DNA of 35,272 bases from Deltaproteobacteria bacterium ADurb.Bin207. Lineage in GTDB: Bacteria; Myxococcota_A; Polyangia; Polyangiales; Polyangiaceae. The notes beneath the pieces were generated by a model. That model was not told where the DNA came from, did not search any database, and saw nothing but the letters and a program-made list of their open reading frames with translations. Shown piece by piece: positions 1 to 7,624 of this stretch. A program made the position numbers and the translations under genes. Where the stretch lies: the NCBI GenBank assembly GCA_002070115.1, contig MWCO01000065.1, positions 1 through 35,272 on the forward strand, read 5' to 3'. Numbering within the stretch: the stretch's first letter is position 1; each line of letters starts with the position of its first letter.

Positions 1-90
1 CTCCCCCCGAACCACTGACTCCCCCAGAACCACTGACTCCCCCAGAACCACTGACTCCCCCAGAACCACCGACTCCCCCCGAACCACTGA
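1..90. repeat. 18-bp tandem repeat inside a lipoprotein gene
   Basis: Five near-identical 18-bp units (1-18, 19-36, 37-54, 55-72, 73-90) differ by one or two bases each. On the minus strand each encodes Gly-Gly-Val-Ser-Gly-Ser or a close variant. The unit is a multiple of three, so copy-number change would alter linker length without shifting the frame. The array continues past the left edge. Confidence 0.9.
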
Positions 91-274
91 CCGCGCCAGT
101 TCCACCTTGACTCGTTCCGCCCGTTGCCGACGTTCCACCCTTGCCAGCAGTTCCTCCTCCGCCCTGCTCAGGGCCGTCGTCGCTACCACAGCAGACCACG
201 GTGAAAACGGCTGCCGCGGTCATCAGGATGCGCAGCACGGGAAGCCTTCGAAGACGTTCATGCGATGTTTTCAT
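1..274 (-). CDS. Gly/Ser-rich lipoprotein, N-terminal part only
   Basis: This gene runs off the left edge, so only about 91 N-terminal codons are visible. It starts with ATG at 274, preceded by an AGGTGA ribosome binding site about 5 bases upstream. The product begins with a basic n-region (KTSHERLRRLPVLR), a hydrophobic segment and Val-Val-Cys-Cys-Gly, which fits a lipoprotein signal with the Cys at about residue 33. A GSDDGPEQ stretch follows, then a Gly/Thr-rich linker (TAGKGGTSATGGTSQGG) and tandem Gly-Gly-Val-Ser-Gly-Ser units. Such Gly-rich spacers after the lipid anchor are common in myxobacterial surface lipoproteins, where they separate the anchor from a distal domain. The functional domain lies outside the window, so the role is unknown. 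Confidence is high that it is coding and low for any function. Confidence 0.8.
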   Translation of the reverse strand, partial: MKTSHERLRRLPVLRILMTAAAVFTVVCCGSDDGPEQGGGGTAGKGGTSATGGTSQGGTGAVSGSGGVGGSGGVSGSGGVSGSGGVSGSGG

Positions 275-662
275 GCGATCACCTGTTGATTCCCTCATCG
301 TTGTCACGGCGCGCAGCCAATGCGCACGAGTATGTCGAACTCAGAGCGGACAGCAAACGTTCGTGGGTGCGGCAGACCAAACGCATGGATTAAGGGATCA
401 ATGTGACACCCAAAACGGAGGCTTATCAACGCAATTCGTTGCGGAGGGCTCCGCCGGTCGTGGCGCAGGGACAATCGTAGCGAGTGTCGTGCGGTCTATG
501 GCCTGTAGCGTTTCTCTGTTCTTGCTTTTCTCACGGTCTTATGGCGTCGCCAGCCCTCCACTCCGGCCCATCCCCCACGCCGCGGGGCTGGGAACGAGAA
601 GCAGGGTAGTACAAGCGCCACGCAACGAGAAAACTGTGCTTTCGCAGGCCGATGGTTCGTTC

Positions 663-680
663 GCCGAGCCACCGCTCGGC
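663..680. other. Perfect hairpin (7-bp stem, CACC loop)
   Basis: GCCGAGC (663-669) and GCTCGGC (674-680) are exact reverse complements around a 4-base loop. Neither strand has a following T tract, so it is not a canonical intrinsic terminator. It lies about 200 bp beyond the murB stop and could be an RNA processing or Rho-independent-like structure without a U tail. Confidence 0.5.
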
Positions 681-810
681 AAACATATCGCACCGCAGAA
701 TGGTTTTTGCTCATAGAAGGGAGCCACGACGGCCTGGCTGAATTACCGATGTGACTCCGAGCGCAATCTCCGGAGGATTTGTCTCGACAGGAATTGTAAT
801 TTCGCTTTAT

Positions 811-825
811 TTTCAATAGGTTATA
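811..825. promoter_or_regulatory. AT-rich TTTCAATAGGTTATA motif
   Basis: It is the near-exact partner of the motif at 17132-17147. It lies 30 bases from the hairpin after the murB stop. Its direction and role are unknown; it could be a promoter-type element or a regulator site. Confidence 0.35.
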
Positions 826-854
826 TTCTGTGAAGCCTTCGTGAACCCCTTGTC

Positions 855-870
855 CGGGAATGCTTTCCCG
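855..870 (-). terminator. Hairpin immediately after the murB stop codon
   Basis: CGGGAA (855-860) pairs perfectly with TTCCCG (865-870) around a TGCT loop, two bases past the murB stop on the minus strand. The position suggests a terminator or 3-prime end stabiliser. There is no T run downstream on the minus strand, so termination strength is doubtful. Confidence 0.4.
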
Positions 871-871
871 A

Positions 872-1963
872 TCATGGCCCCGCACAACTCTTCGGCGTAT
901 CTTCCATTTCCTCCCCCACGAAAATCGGCTCTCGCTGAAGGCGAACGCCAAACCTATCCATGACCCGATGAAAAATACTCGCTTCGAGACGAAGCAAGTC
1001 CGACGTGGCCCCGCCACGGTTGACCAGAGCAAGCGCATGCTTTTTCGAAATACCCACGCCGCCGACCGTCATACCTTTGTGAAATCCAGCCTTTTCGATG
1101 AGCCAGGCCGCGGGCACTTTGAACCGGCCGTCGGGGTTTGGATACCGCGGCACAAGACCAGCCTCGGTAACGATTCCAAGCTCGAGAGCCCGCGCTTCGA
1201 GACGTTGCAGCGCCTGGGCATCGATGATCGGGTTGACGAAATAGGAACCCGCGCTGCGCGATTCCGTATCCCGTGGATCCACGACCATCCCTTTGCCACG
1301 GCGTAGTTCGAGCACCGCTTCGCGAACCTCCGCGGGATTCACCGATGCTCCCTCCCGTACCCCAAGCGAACGAGCCAGTTCGGGATAGCGAATGATGTCA
1401 CCGCCATCGGCGCGCAACCGAAGCACGACTTTTTCGATGACGTGACGAGCATTGCCCCGAAACCTGCTGCTTCGATATCCCAACGCGCAGTCGGCTGCGG
1501 GAAATATGACGTGCCTTTTCGCGTCGCGATCGAAGGCGTGTACCTCGACGAGCACCTGAGACAGTTCCGTGCCATACGCGCCGATGTTTTGGATGGGCGA
1601 TGCGCCCACCCATCCGGGAATGCCCGACAAACAAGACACTCCCGCCCATCGTCGTTGAACGCACTCTCGCACGACGTCATCCCAGACTTCCCCGGCGCCC
1701 AGATGAAGCAAGACTTCACAGCCCTCCTTGGTCGCATCGAACCGACGAAAAGCTGGACGAATCACCGTTCCGGGCCAACCCCCATCGGAAACGATCACGT
1801 TGCTGCCGCCGCCGAGAATGAATACCTCGTCGGACTCGTTCGCCAATTCGCCGAGAACCTGCTCGAGTTCCGTTTCATCATCGATATCGATGAGGCGTTT
1901 TGCGGGACCACCCAGGCCGATGGTGGTCAGCTCCGCAAGGGAAACGTGCGAACGCTCATGCAT
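872..1963 (-). CDS. murB: UDP-N-acetylenolpyruvoylglucosamine reductase (MurB)
   Basis: MurB reduces UDP-GlcNAc-enolpyruvate to UDP-MurNAc with NADPH and FAD in cytoplasmic peptidoglycan precursor synthesis. The product has the N-terminal FAD-binding block (LTTIGLGGPA, then GGGSNVIVSDGG), the central block around GIPGWVGASPIQNIGAYGTEL, and the Tyr-Arg of GYRSSRFRGN, which matches the type I (E. coli-like) substrate loop. The catalytic Ser is in GSYFVNPI, and the C-terminal Glu of LQREPIFVGEE fits the second proton-donor position. The ATG at 1963 places the LTTIGLGGPA motif about 12 residues in, as in the family. An in-frame TTG at 1999 would add 12 residues but has AAGGA only one base away, so I prefer the ATG. 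The gene stands alone, 187 bp downstream of a secreted-protein gene on the same strand, with no other mur gene in the window. Confidence 0.95.
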   Translation of the reverse strand: MHERSHVSLAELTTIGLGGPAKRLIDIDDETELEQVLGELANESDEVFILGGGSNVIVSDGGWPGTVIRPAFRRFDATKEGCEVLLHLGAGEVWDDVVRECVQRRWAGVSCLSGIPGWVGASPIQNIGAYGTELSQVLVEVHAFDRDAKRHVIFPAADCALGYRSSRFRGNARHVIEKVVLRLRADGGDIIRYPELARSLGVREGASVNPAEVREAVLELRRGKGMVVDPRDTESRSAGSYFVNPIIDAQALQRLEARALELGIVTEAGLVPRYPNPDGRFKVPAAWLIEKAGFHKGMTVGGVGISKKHALALVNRGGATSDLLRLEASIFHRVMDRFGVRLQREPIFVGEEMEDTPKSCAGP

Positions 1964-2150
1964 GCGACGGTCGTAGAATGCCGTGGCTGCCTCGGGCAAG
2001 TCCTTGGCAAAATTGTCTTCGTGTGATGGGCGATGATTCGATTCCCACCGTTGTTGGAGAAAATACGGATGATGATCGTTTTGTTTCGGGCGTTGCGGAG
2101 CTTATCGCGATCGCGGCCTGGGCGGATGGTTCTTGCAAAGCCCTAATCGC

Positions 2151-3332
2151 TCATCGGGAACGTCGTCGGAAGCCCCATACGGCAGCCGCGGCGGCCAACA
2201 ATCCCCACAGGCTCCCATTGCCACGGGCGCTGCCCACATGGCATGCACACCCACTGACGGACTCGGGTTCATGCCACGTGCCAGGAGAATTTATTTCAGA
2301 AGTAGGTGAGCCGTCCTGCCCCCCGACCCCGCTATCCCCGACTCCGCTATCACAGGGGTCGTTGGGTGTTGAGGCTCCTGGCATCACGCATTGCAATGCG
2401 CCATCGATGCAGACCGTTTCCCCTCGGCCGCACGTGTGATTGCAAGCCTTTCCTTCCCCAAGGGACTCCGGCGTGCCGTTATCGATCTCCCCGTCGCAGT
2501 CGTTGTCGATGCCATCGCAGATTTCTTCCGTGGCTTGCGCGGCCTGACATGTCAACCATCCCGCCACGCACTGCTTCACACCGACCGCACAGGCGCCCTT
2601 TGCCCCTTCGACGGTGCAACTCGCCTGCTCTCCCGTTGGATCGGGTCCTTCGCAAGCCGACCAAGCAGACCAGGAACAACCGTCCGCACAGCTTCGATGT
2701 TCCGTTCCGCAGTCACCGCATTCACGGCTTTGCTCTTCACCGCTGGCGCATTCGCACGTGGTGATGTTGATCCTTCGGGCGCCGTTATAGCTCGACGAAA
2801 AGCTCCTGCTTTGACGAACGATGCCGTAATTGCAGCCCTTGGCTTCCACCACCTCGTGGTTGCCCTGACTGTCTTTTTCTCCAATGACCAAGATCACATG
2901 AGTGCTGCTGGCGGCCGCATCCGCGGGCTGCAAGCTGCTCATCGGAACGACATTCCAAAACTCGTGATTTTTCGTGAAGCTCGACGCCACATACCGATCC
3001 ACATCGCAAGCTTCTACCGGGAAAGGCTTGGGTACTTGCCATGCTTTGGAGACGAAACCCGAGCAATCCGCGCCGTACTTGCCGCTATGGGTGCATTCCG
3101 GGCAGCCGGTGGACCCCGCTTTCGGCGTGCATTTGCCCGGTTCACAGTTGGTCAGGTCAGGCTTGCATCCCTGGCCACACCAACACTCCCCTCCCCAAGC
3201 GTAGGAAAATCCCTCCCCGGATTTGCCCCGACACACGATATCTTTCGCGGTTTCCGTAGGCGGCGTGGCGCTCGACGTCGCCGAAAAAGCCAGTATCCCA
3301 AGACCTACGGCAAGGCTCCATCGCGTCTTCAT
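2151..3332 (-). CDS. Secreted NlpC/P60-like peptidase with MopE-type motif and MYXO-CTERM tail
   Basis: The 393-residue product starts with a signal peptide (MKTRWSLAVGLGILAFSA). A Cys/His peptidase-like domain follows: GFSYAWGGECW, the nucleophile candidate Cys in ADCSGFV, a His in STHVILVIG and a further polar NHEVVEAKG, the pattern of NlpC/P60 enzymes that cut peptidoglycan stem peptides. The second half is Cys-rich with CDGIDNDCDGEIDNG, the metal-binding-type motif of MopE-like proteins. The end is Ser-Gly-Cys-Ala-Cys, a hydrophobic stretch and FRRRSR, matching the myxobacterial C-terminal sorting signal, so surface anchoring is likely. The ATG at 3332 has AAGGGGGA upstream. Its ATGA overlaps the stop of the preceding gene, so the two are translationally coupled. 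A longer in-frame start exists but would bury the signal peptide. Peptidase activity is inferred, not shown. Confidence 0.88.
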   Translation of the reverse strand: MKTRWSLAVGLGILAFSATSSATPPTETAKDIVCRGKSGEGFSYAWGGECWCGQGCKPDLTNCEPGKCTPKAGSTGCPECTHSGKYGADCSGFVSKAWQVPKPFPVEACDVDRYVASSFTKNHEFWNVVPMSSLQPADAAASSTHVILVIGEKDSQGNHEVVEAKGCNYGIVRQSRSFSSSYNGARRINITTCECASGEEQSRECGDCGTEHRSCADGCSWSAWSACEGPDPTGEQASCTVEGAKGACAVGVKQCVAGWLTCQAAQATEEICDGIDNDCDGEIDNGTPESLGEGKACNHTCGRGETVCIDGALQCVMPGASTPNDPCDSGVGDSGVGGQDGSPTSEINSPGTWHEPESVSGCACHVGSARGNGSLWGLLAAAAAVWGFRRRSR

Positions 3333-4300
3333 GGCGTCCCCCTTCCCCAATCGATCAGCCGGACTCCGTTCGTGTCGAAGGCCATCTGCCACATTCGCCC
3401 ATCCGGCCCCAATCGACACTCCACACGTTGATCGTATAGGGTCAATACCCAGGGACTGATCGTTCGCGAGATCTCCTGCAATGACTCATCCAGCACAACC
3501 CATGCATATTGCTCCTTTTGCACAGGATAGGGCGATTCTGTAGCAAATTGCGCTTCGTGCAACACCACATGAACCTGCCCCTTGGCATCCATGTCCAGCC
3601 ATACGATTCGCCTTATAGGAAGCTGTCCTTTTAGGGATACGGAACGCATGGTTTCGCGGTGGATTCGACGCCCGATCGATACGATGGCCTCGCCTCGTCC
3701 ATCGAGTTTTCCTTGTAAATTCCATCCGTTAGCCACAGGGCGTCCCGTGATGATCTGCCGTTCACAAGGCTGCAGGGCTCGGTCGAGCACTTTCACGCTG
3801 TGTCGATGCTCGACTTCCAGCCATACCCCATCCGTTCGCGCGATCATCGCCGTGACCAGTCCACTATGCGTAATGCCCCTTCCTTGAATCTCGATTTGTT
3901 GGAGAGGGTGACCTTGTAAGTCCATGAGGAGCAGCGTTTTGGACACGAGCCGGTCGGCCAGCACCATCACGTTTTCGTTCACCAACTCGATATCGTCGAA
4001 GGTAGGCGCCGGGAGCGCCAGCGTTTGGATGAGGTTGCCCTTCGGGTCGGTATCGAGCACCCGACAGTTGACTTGATCCAGGATCAAAGCTCCCCCATCA
4101 GGTTTGATGACAAAACTTTTGGGCCCCTCGCTATCGGCTTCTTGTCCGATGATACGGCCGACGGTCTTATCCCATGGAAAGACCCAGGTCATTGGGTCGT
4201 GCGAGACGATGGGCTCGGCTTCGGCCGTGCGTGGAGCGACAAGACTTAGCGTACAGGACGCAAGTATCACGGTTAGGACAGCGTTTGGGCGCAGACGCAT
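3329..4300 (-). CDS. Exported protein of unknown function, probable beta-propeller
   Basis: The 323-residue protein has a signal peptide (MRLRPNAVLTVILASCTLSLVAPRTAEA) that probably ends at an Ala-x-Ala site near residue 28. The rest consists of repeated short strands such as GGALILDQVNCRVLDTDPKGN, TLLLMDLQGHPLQQIEIQG and GRMWQMAFDTNGVRLIDWG. This spacing resembles the blades of NHL or similar beta-propellers. No catalytic motif is visible. The start at 4300 has a good GAGGTGAA site. The stop overlaps the start of the NlpC/P60-like gene by four bases, so the two are likely co-expressed and may act together outside the cell. It follows nuoD by 101 bp on the same strand, so read-through from the nuo operon is possible. 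The function is unknown. Confidence 0.85.
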   Translation of the reverse strand: MRLRPNAVLTVILASCTLSLVAPRTAEAEPIVSHDPMTWVFPWDKTVGRIIGQEADSEGPKSFVIKPDGGALILDQVNCRVLDTDPKGNLIQTLALPAPTFDDIELVNENVMVLADRLVSKTLLLMDLQGHPLQQIEIQGRGITHSGLVTAMIARTDGVWLEVEHRHSVKVLDRALQPCERQIITGRPVANGWNLQGKLDGRGEAIVSIGRRIHRETMRSVSLKGQLPIRRIVWLDMDAKGQVHVVLHEAQFATESPYPVQKEQYAWVVLDESLQEISRTISPWVLTLYDQRVECRLGPDGRMWQMAFDTNGVRLIDWGRGTP

Positions 4301-4401
4301 GTTTCACCTCTTCGTTCTGCTCTTTACGGCCTTTCGCAATCATAGCGCAAAACCGGGCAAGAGGTGGCCCAGCATTGACAAAGGCAAGGTGTATTGAGCA
4401 G

Positions 4402-5547
4402 TCAGCGGTCGATTTCGGGAGCGACGACATCGAAGCTGGAGATGAGGGCGACCATATCCGCTACGAACAGACCGGGGCTTTTGGGTTCGATGATGCCCAT
4501 GGCGGTGAACGAACCGGTGCGGAAGCGGACACGATAGGGTTGTTCTTGTCCGTGGCCGATGACGTAGCAGCCCAAGTCACCGCGAGCGCTTTCCACATGG
4601 GCATAAACCTCGCCATCGAACTTCAGTTTCTTGGGCAGGGTGCCCCGGATTTCTCCCTTGGGATGCTCATCCATGCGCAGCAACGCCTGGCGAACGATCT
4701 TCGCGGACTCGCGCATCTCGTCGACACGAACGAGAAAACGGTCGAAGCAATCGCCGACGGTTCCCATTTTTCCGCGTCCGATGGGGATTTCGAATTCGAG
4801 TTGCGGGTAGACCCCGTAAGGGTCATCGCGACGCACGTCGCGTGGGACTCCGCTTCCTCGCAAGTTGGGGCCGACCAGTCCCCAATCGATGGCTTCTTTG
4901 CCGGAAATAACCGCGATATTGGCGCATCGTTGCACGAAGATCTCGTTGTAGGTAATGAGCCGATCGAACTCATCGACCATGGGAAGGAAGTGTTCGATCC
5001 ACTCCAGGACTCGGCTTTTCCATGTGTCGTTGGGCACGTCGTGGGAGACGCCACCGATGCGGCAATAGTTGTAGGTGAGGCGCGCTCCGCACAATTCCTC
5101 TATGAAATCATTGACGAATTCGCGCTCCCGCAGCGCTTGGACGAAGGGGGTGAACGCTCCCAGGTCCATGGCCATGCAGCCAAGGCCGATGAGATGGCTG
5201 ATGATGCGGTTGAGTTCTCCCGCGATGCATCGCAGGTATTGGGCTCGTGGGGGAACTTCGACTGCGAGCAACTTTTCGGCAGCGATGGCCCACACCTCGT
5301 TGCAGAACATCGCCGCCAGATAGTCCACGCGGTCGGTATAGGGCATGAAGCCCGCGAGGGTATTTCGTTCCCCGATCTTCTCGATGGAACGGTGCAAAAA
5401 ACCCACATCGGGAATGGCACGGCTGATGATCTCGCCGTCCGTGTGCAGGATGAATCGCAACACGCCGTGGGTCGACGGGTGATGCGGGCCCATGTTCAGG
5501 CTCATCTCTTCGCCGTCGGGCGCCTGGGTCACAATGACTTCAGCCAT
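4402..5547 (-). CDS. nuoD: NADH-quinone oxidoreductase subunit D (49-kDa)
   Basis: NuoD is a peripheral-arm subunit of respiratory Complex I that helps form the quinone pocket next to cluster N2. The 381-residue product shows the family start [14 protein letters not shown], then [15 protein letters not shown], a [11 protein letters not shown] segment and the C-terminal [25 protein letters not shown], where the family has its closing Asp/Glu-Asp-Arg. Length is normal for a stand-alone NuoD; it is not fused to NuoC. The ATG at 5547 is preferred over a GTG nine bases upstream because it is better placed relative to a weak GAGTGG. It is the last of four nuo genes; no nuoE-N is visible here. Confidence 0.97.
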   Translation of the reverse strand: MAEVIVTQAPDGEEMSLNMGPHHPSTHGVLRFILHTDGEIISRAIPDVGFLHRSIEKIGERNTLAGFMPYTDRVDYLAAMFCNEVWAIAAEKLLAVEVPPRAQYLRCIAGELNRIISHLIGLGCMAMDLGAFTPFVQALREREFVNDFIEELCGARLTYNYCRIGGVSHDVPNDTWKSRVLEWIEHFLPMVDEFDRLITYNEIFVQRCANIAVISGKEAIDWGLVGPNLRGSGVPRDVRRDDPYGVYPQLEFEIPIGRGKMGTVGDCFDRFLVRVDEMRESAKIVRQALLRMDEHPKGEIRGTLPKKLKFDGEVYAHVESARGDLGCYVIGHGQEQPYRVRFRTGSFTAMGIIEPKSPGLFVADMVALISSFDVVAPEIDR

Positions 5548-5594
5548 GATTTCCACTCGAGTTCGGTTTCGTCGATCCGGTCGGGTTGGGGGCT

Positions 5595-6332
5595 TCAGGA
5601 CCCGATGGTATCGCCATCATCCTTGGATTTATCTTGTTTTTCCGCTTCCTTAGCCGTAGCCGATTCGGAGACAGGCTTTTCCTGGGTTTTTGCAGCAGCT
5701 TTCGGCTTTTCTTTGGCTGTGGCCTGGGGTTCGGCTTTCGCTTTCGCAGCAGGTTTGGCAGCCTCCGATGCCGCTTTCTTCGCCAGCATGGCGAGAGGAT
5801 TGGGACGCGTGGTGGGAATACCCTGGTAAAAAGGCGCCTCCTCATAATCCTTGCGCAGCGGATGCCCAACCCAATCGTCGGGAAGCATGATGCGACGAAG
5901 GTCCGGATGCCCTTCGAAGTGAACGCCAAGAAGGTCAAAGCATTCGCGTTCTTGCCAATTGGCCGCCGACCAGATGGGACATAAGGTGGCAATCCGAGGG
6001 TCGGTGCGGGACAACGATGCTTTCATGACCGCCCGATGCTTCTTGTCGTAGCTCCGCAAATGGTAGACCACGTGAATCGTCCCCTTCTCGGAGGTCTGCT
6101 CCTCCTGCGGCGTGCGCACGAAAGCGTCGGGATAGTCCACGCCCGTCAAACATTCGAGAAAGTCGAAAGCGAGCGTGGGCTCATCACGAAGATGCCGCGC
6201 CACCTCCACGATTCCGTCAGGGGAAACGAAAAAATAGTCGTCGGTCGAAGCCAGACTGGCAGGGGTGTAGCCGAAGACCACGTCCTCGCCGAATTTCGCT
6301 TGAAGGGCTTCGAAGATGTTTTTGGAATCCAT
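5595..6332 (-). CDS. nuoC: NADH-quinone oxidoreductase subunit C (30-kDa) with Lys/Ala-rich tail
   Basis: NuoC is a peripheral-arm subunit of Complex I that packs against NuoD. The conserved part includes [13 protein letters not shown], a [13 protein letters not shown] strand and the signature [44 protein letters not shown]. The catalogue domain ends near residue 180. About 60 residues of low-complexity Ala/Lys/Glu/Pro sequence follow ([20 protein letters not shown] and onward to DDGDTIGS), which is not part of the core fold. The gene is 26 bp from nuoB and 47 bp from nuoD, so it is clearly co-transcribed. The tail may be a flexible extension. Confidence 0.96.
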   Translation of the reverse strand: MDSKNIFEALQAKFGEDVVFGYTPASLASTDDYFFVSPDGIVEVARHLRDEPTLAFDFLECLTGVDYPDAFVRTPQEEQTSEKGTIHVVYHLRSYDKKHRAVMKASLSRTDPRIATLCPIWSAANWQERECFDLLGVHFEGHPDLRRIMLPDDWVGHPLRKDYEEAPFYQGIPTTRPNPLAMLAKKAASEAAKPAAKAKAEPQATAKEKPKAAAKTQEKPVSESATAKEAEKQDKSKDDGDTIGS

Positions 6333-6358
6333 CTGTCGTTCCGCTTATCGCTAAAGGC

Positions 6359-6919
6359 TCATCGGGATGTTTTGGAGACGCTCCGAGAAGCCCCGTAACG
6401 CTCCTGCAAGTATTTCTCGCTCTTGATTTTTTGCTGAATCTTGATGAGCCCCTCGAGAAGGGCCTCGGGCCTCGGAGGACATCCCGGGATATACACATCC
6501 ACCGGAAGGATCTGATCGACACCTTTGACGACCGAATAACCGTATTGAAATAGCCCTCCGCAGTTGGCGCAAGACCCCATGGAAATGACATATCGCGGTT
6601 CGGACATCTGATCGAAAAGGCGTCGAACACGCAAAGCCATCTTATACGTCAACGTCCCGGCGATCATGATGAGGTCGCTCGAACGAGGACTCGGACGAGG
6701 AGCGGCTCCAAAACGCTCGAAATCAGCTCGCGGACCACCGGTTTGCATCAGCTCGATCGCACAACATGCAAGACCAAATAGCAGGTACCAAATGCTGTGA
6801 GCACGACCCCAATTCATGAGCCAGTTGAGCGTTTGATCCACGTTGGTCTGGATGACCGAGCCGACCTCGCCGGCATAGCGAGCTTCCATGCCAGTCGTCG
6901 AATGGGTTGAAGAAGTCAC
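6359..6919 (-). CDS. nuoB: NADH-quinone oxidoreductase subunit B (cluster N2)
   Basis: NuoB carries the terminal Fe-S cluster N2 that passes electrons to quinone. The ligands are visible: adjacent cysteines in [11 protein letters not shown], the Cys in MGSCANCGG, and the Cys in [13 protein letters not shown]. The 186-residue length is typical. The start is a GTG at 6919 directly abutting the nuoA stop, with AGGAG inside the end of nuoA, so translation is probably coupled to nuoA. The C-terminal tail ([16 protein letters not shown]) is short and basic. Confidence 0.97.
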   Translation of the reverse strand: MTSSTHSTTGMEARYAGEVGSVIQTNVDQTLNWLMNWGRAHSIWYLLFGLACCAIELMQTGGPRADFERFGAAPRPSPRSSDLIMIAGTLTYKMALRVRRLFDQMSEPRYVISMGSCANCGGLFQYGYSVVKGVDQILPVDVYIPGCPPRPEALLEGLIKIQQKIKSEKYLQERYGASRSVSKTSR

Positions 6920-7384
6920 CTAGATCTCCTGAGGTGCCGTTTCAGGCAACGCGTTGGGATGAGAGCCATCGCTGCGAACGTCTTGAGGGCCGCGACGATC
7001 CGAACGCAGCGTTCGAATCCATTCGAGATCGCCTTTCATCCATACGTAGGCCAAACCAATCAGCAAAATGCCGATGAACATGATGATTTCCACCAAGGCA
7101 AACCACCCCATACCCTGGGTTACCCACTGTTTGAAAACGGTCGCAACAGGATAGATGAACGCAATCTCGATATCGAAGATGATGTAAATCAGCGCCACGA
7201 TATAAAAACGTGGGTTGAAGTTGAACCACGCTTGCCCCACGGGTGCTTCGCCACACTCATACGTTTCGAGCTTCTTGCTATACATACGATTCGGCCGGAT
7301 CAATCGACCGAAAAGAAGCGCTCCAAACACGAAGAGAATCGCGATCAGAAAAAACGCGCCTACACTCGCGTATTCGAACAGCAT
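6920..7384 (-). CDS. nuoA: NADH-quinone oxidoreductase subunit A
   Basis: NuoA is a small membrane subunit of Complex I at the joint between the membrane and peripheral arms. Three membrane segments are visible: FLIAILFVFGALLFGRLI, FYIVALIYIIFDIEIAFIYP and FALVEIIMFIGILLIGLAYVW. The loop between the first two carries YECGEAPVGQAWFNFNPRFY, with the conserved Cys of the family's quinone-linked loop. A charged C-terminal extension (GDLEWIRTLRSDRRGPQDV) follows. The start at 7384 has AAGGA about nine bases upstream. It is the first gene of nuoABCD. A strong hairpin at 7401-7421 lies in its leader. Transcription presumably begins between here and manC, which is divergent. Confidence 0.96.
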   Translation of the reverse strand: MLFEYASVGAFFLIAILFVFGALLFGRLIRPNRMYSKKLETYECGEAPVGQAWFNFNPRFYIVALIYIIFDIEIAFIYPVATVFKQWVTQGMGWFALVEIIMFIGILLIGLAYVWMKGDLEWIRTLRSDRRGPQDVRSDGSHPNALPETAPQEI

Positions 7385-7400
7385 CTCATCGTCCTTCCAC

Positions 7401-7421
7401 GTTCGCGCTTCGCTCGCGAAC
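7401..7421. promoter_or_regulatory. Hairpin in the nuoA leader
   Basis: GTTCGCG (7401-7407) and CGCGAAC (7415-7421) form a perfect 7-bp stem around CTTCGCT, 17 bases upstream of the nuoA start and next to its ribosome binding site. It could modulate nuo expression as an RNA structure or be a protein site in the nuoA/manC divergent region. No promoter boxes can be assigned with confidence here. Confidence 0.4.
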
Positions 7422-7624
7422 TTGCACGACCGCCCGCTCGAAAGCGCGACGGTACGGAAGGAAACTTAGGAGACATGGGGGCCAAGGGTCAAGGGTAGCG
7501 GCACCATCCCTGCCCGCCTACCGCTCCCCCAACGAACGATCCGTCATGGGAAGCCAGATTCAATGACAATTCCGGGCTTTCGCCGTTGCTCCCTTGCCCT
7601 ATTATGCCTAATTTGAGGAAAACT

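Larger units (their letters stand above)
275..871. other. Intergenic region with hairpins, no supported gene
   Basis: No convincing gene lies between murB and the left-edge lipoprotein. Open frames here have atypical codon use and no domain signal. The region should hold the promoter of the minus-strand lipoprotein. It contains a perfect hairpin at 663-680, a stem just after the murB stop at 855-870, and an AT-rich TCAATAGGTTATA motif at 811-825. The stretch around 550-600 (CCGCGGGG-type GC-rich inverted sequence) resembles a short intergenic element rather than coding sequence. Confidence 0.6.

Noticed and set aside
1..90. CRISPR-like regular repeat at the left edge
   Set aside because: Units are directly tandem with no spacers and encode a Gly-rich linker.
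496..1038. 180-codon minus-strand frame overlapping the murB end
   Set aside because: It overlaps murB in another frame, is Arg/Trp-rich and has no start site or family pattern.
4174..5829. 551-codon plus-strand open frame over nuoD
   Set aside because: It is antisense to an unmistakable NuoD and lacks any domain pattern; it arises from GC-rich codon bias.
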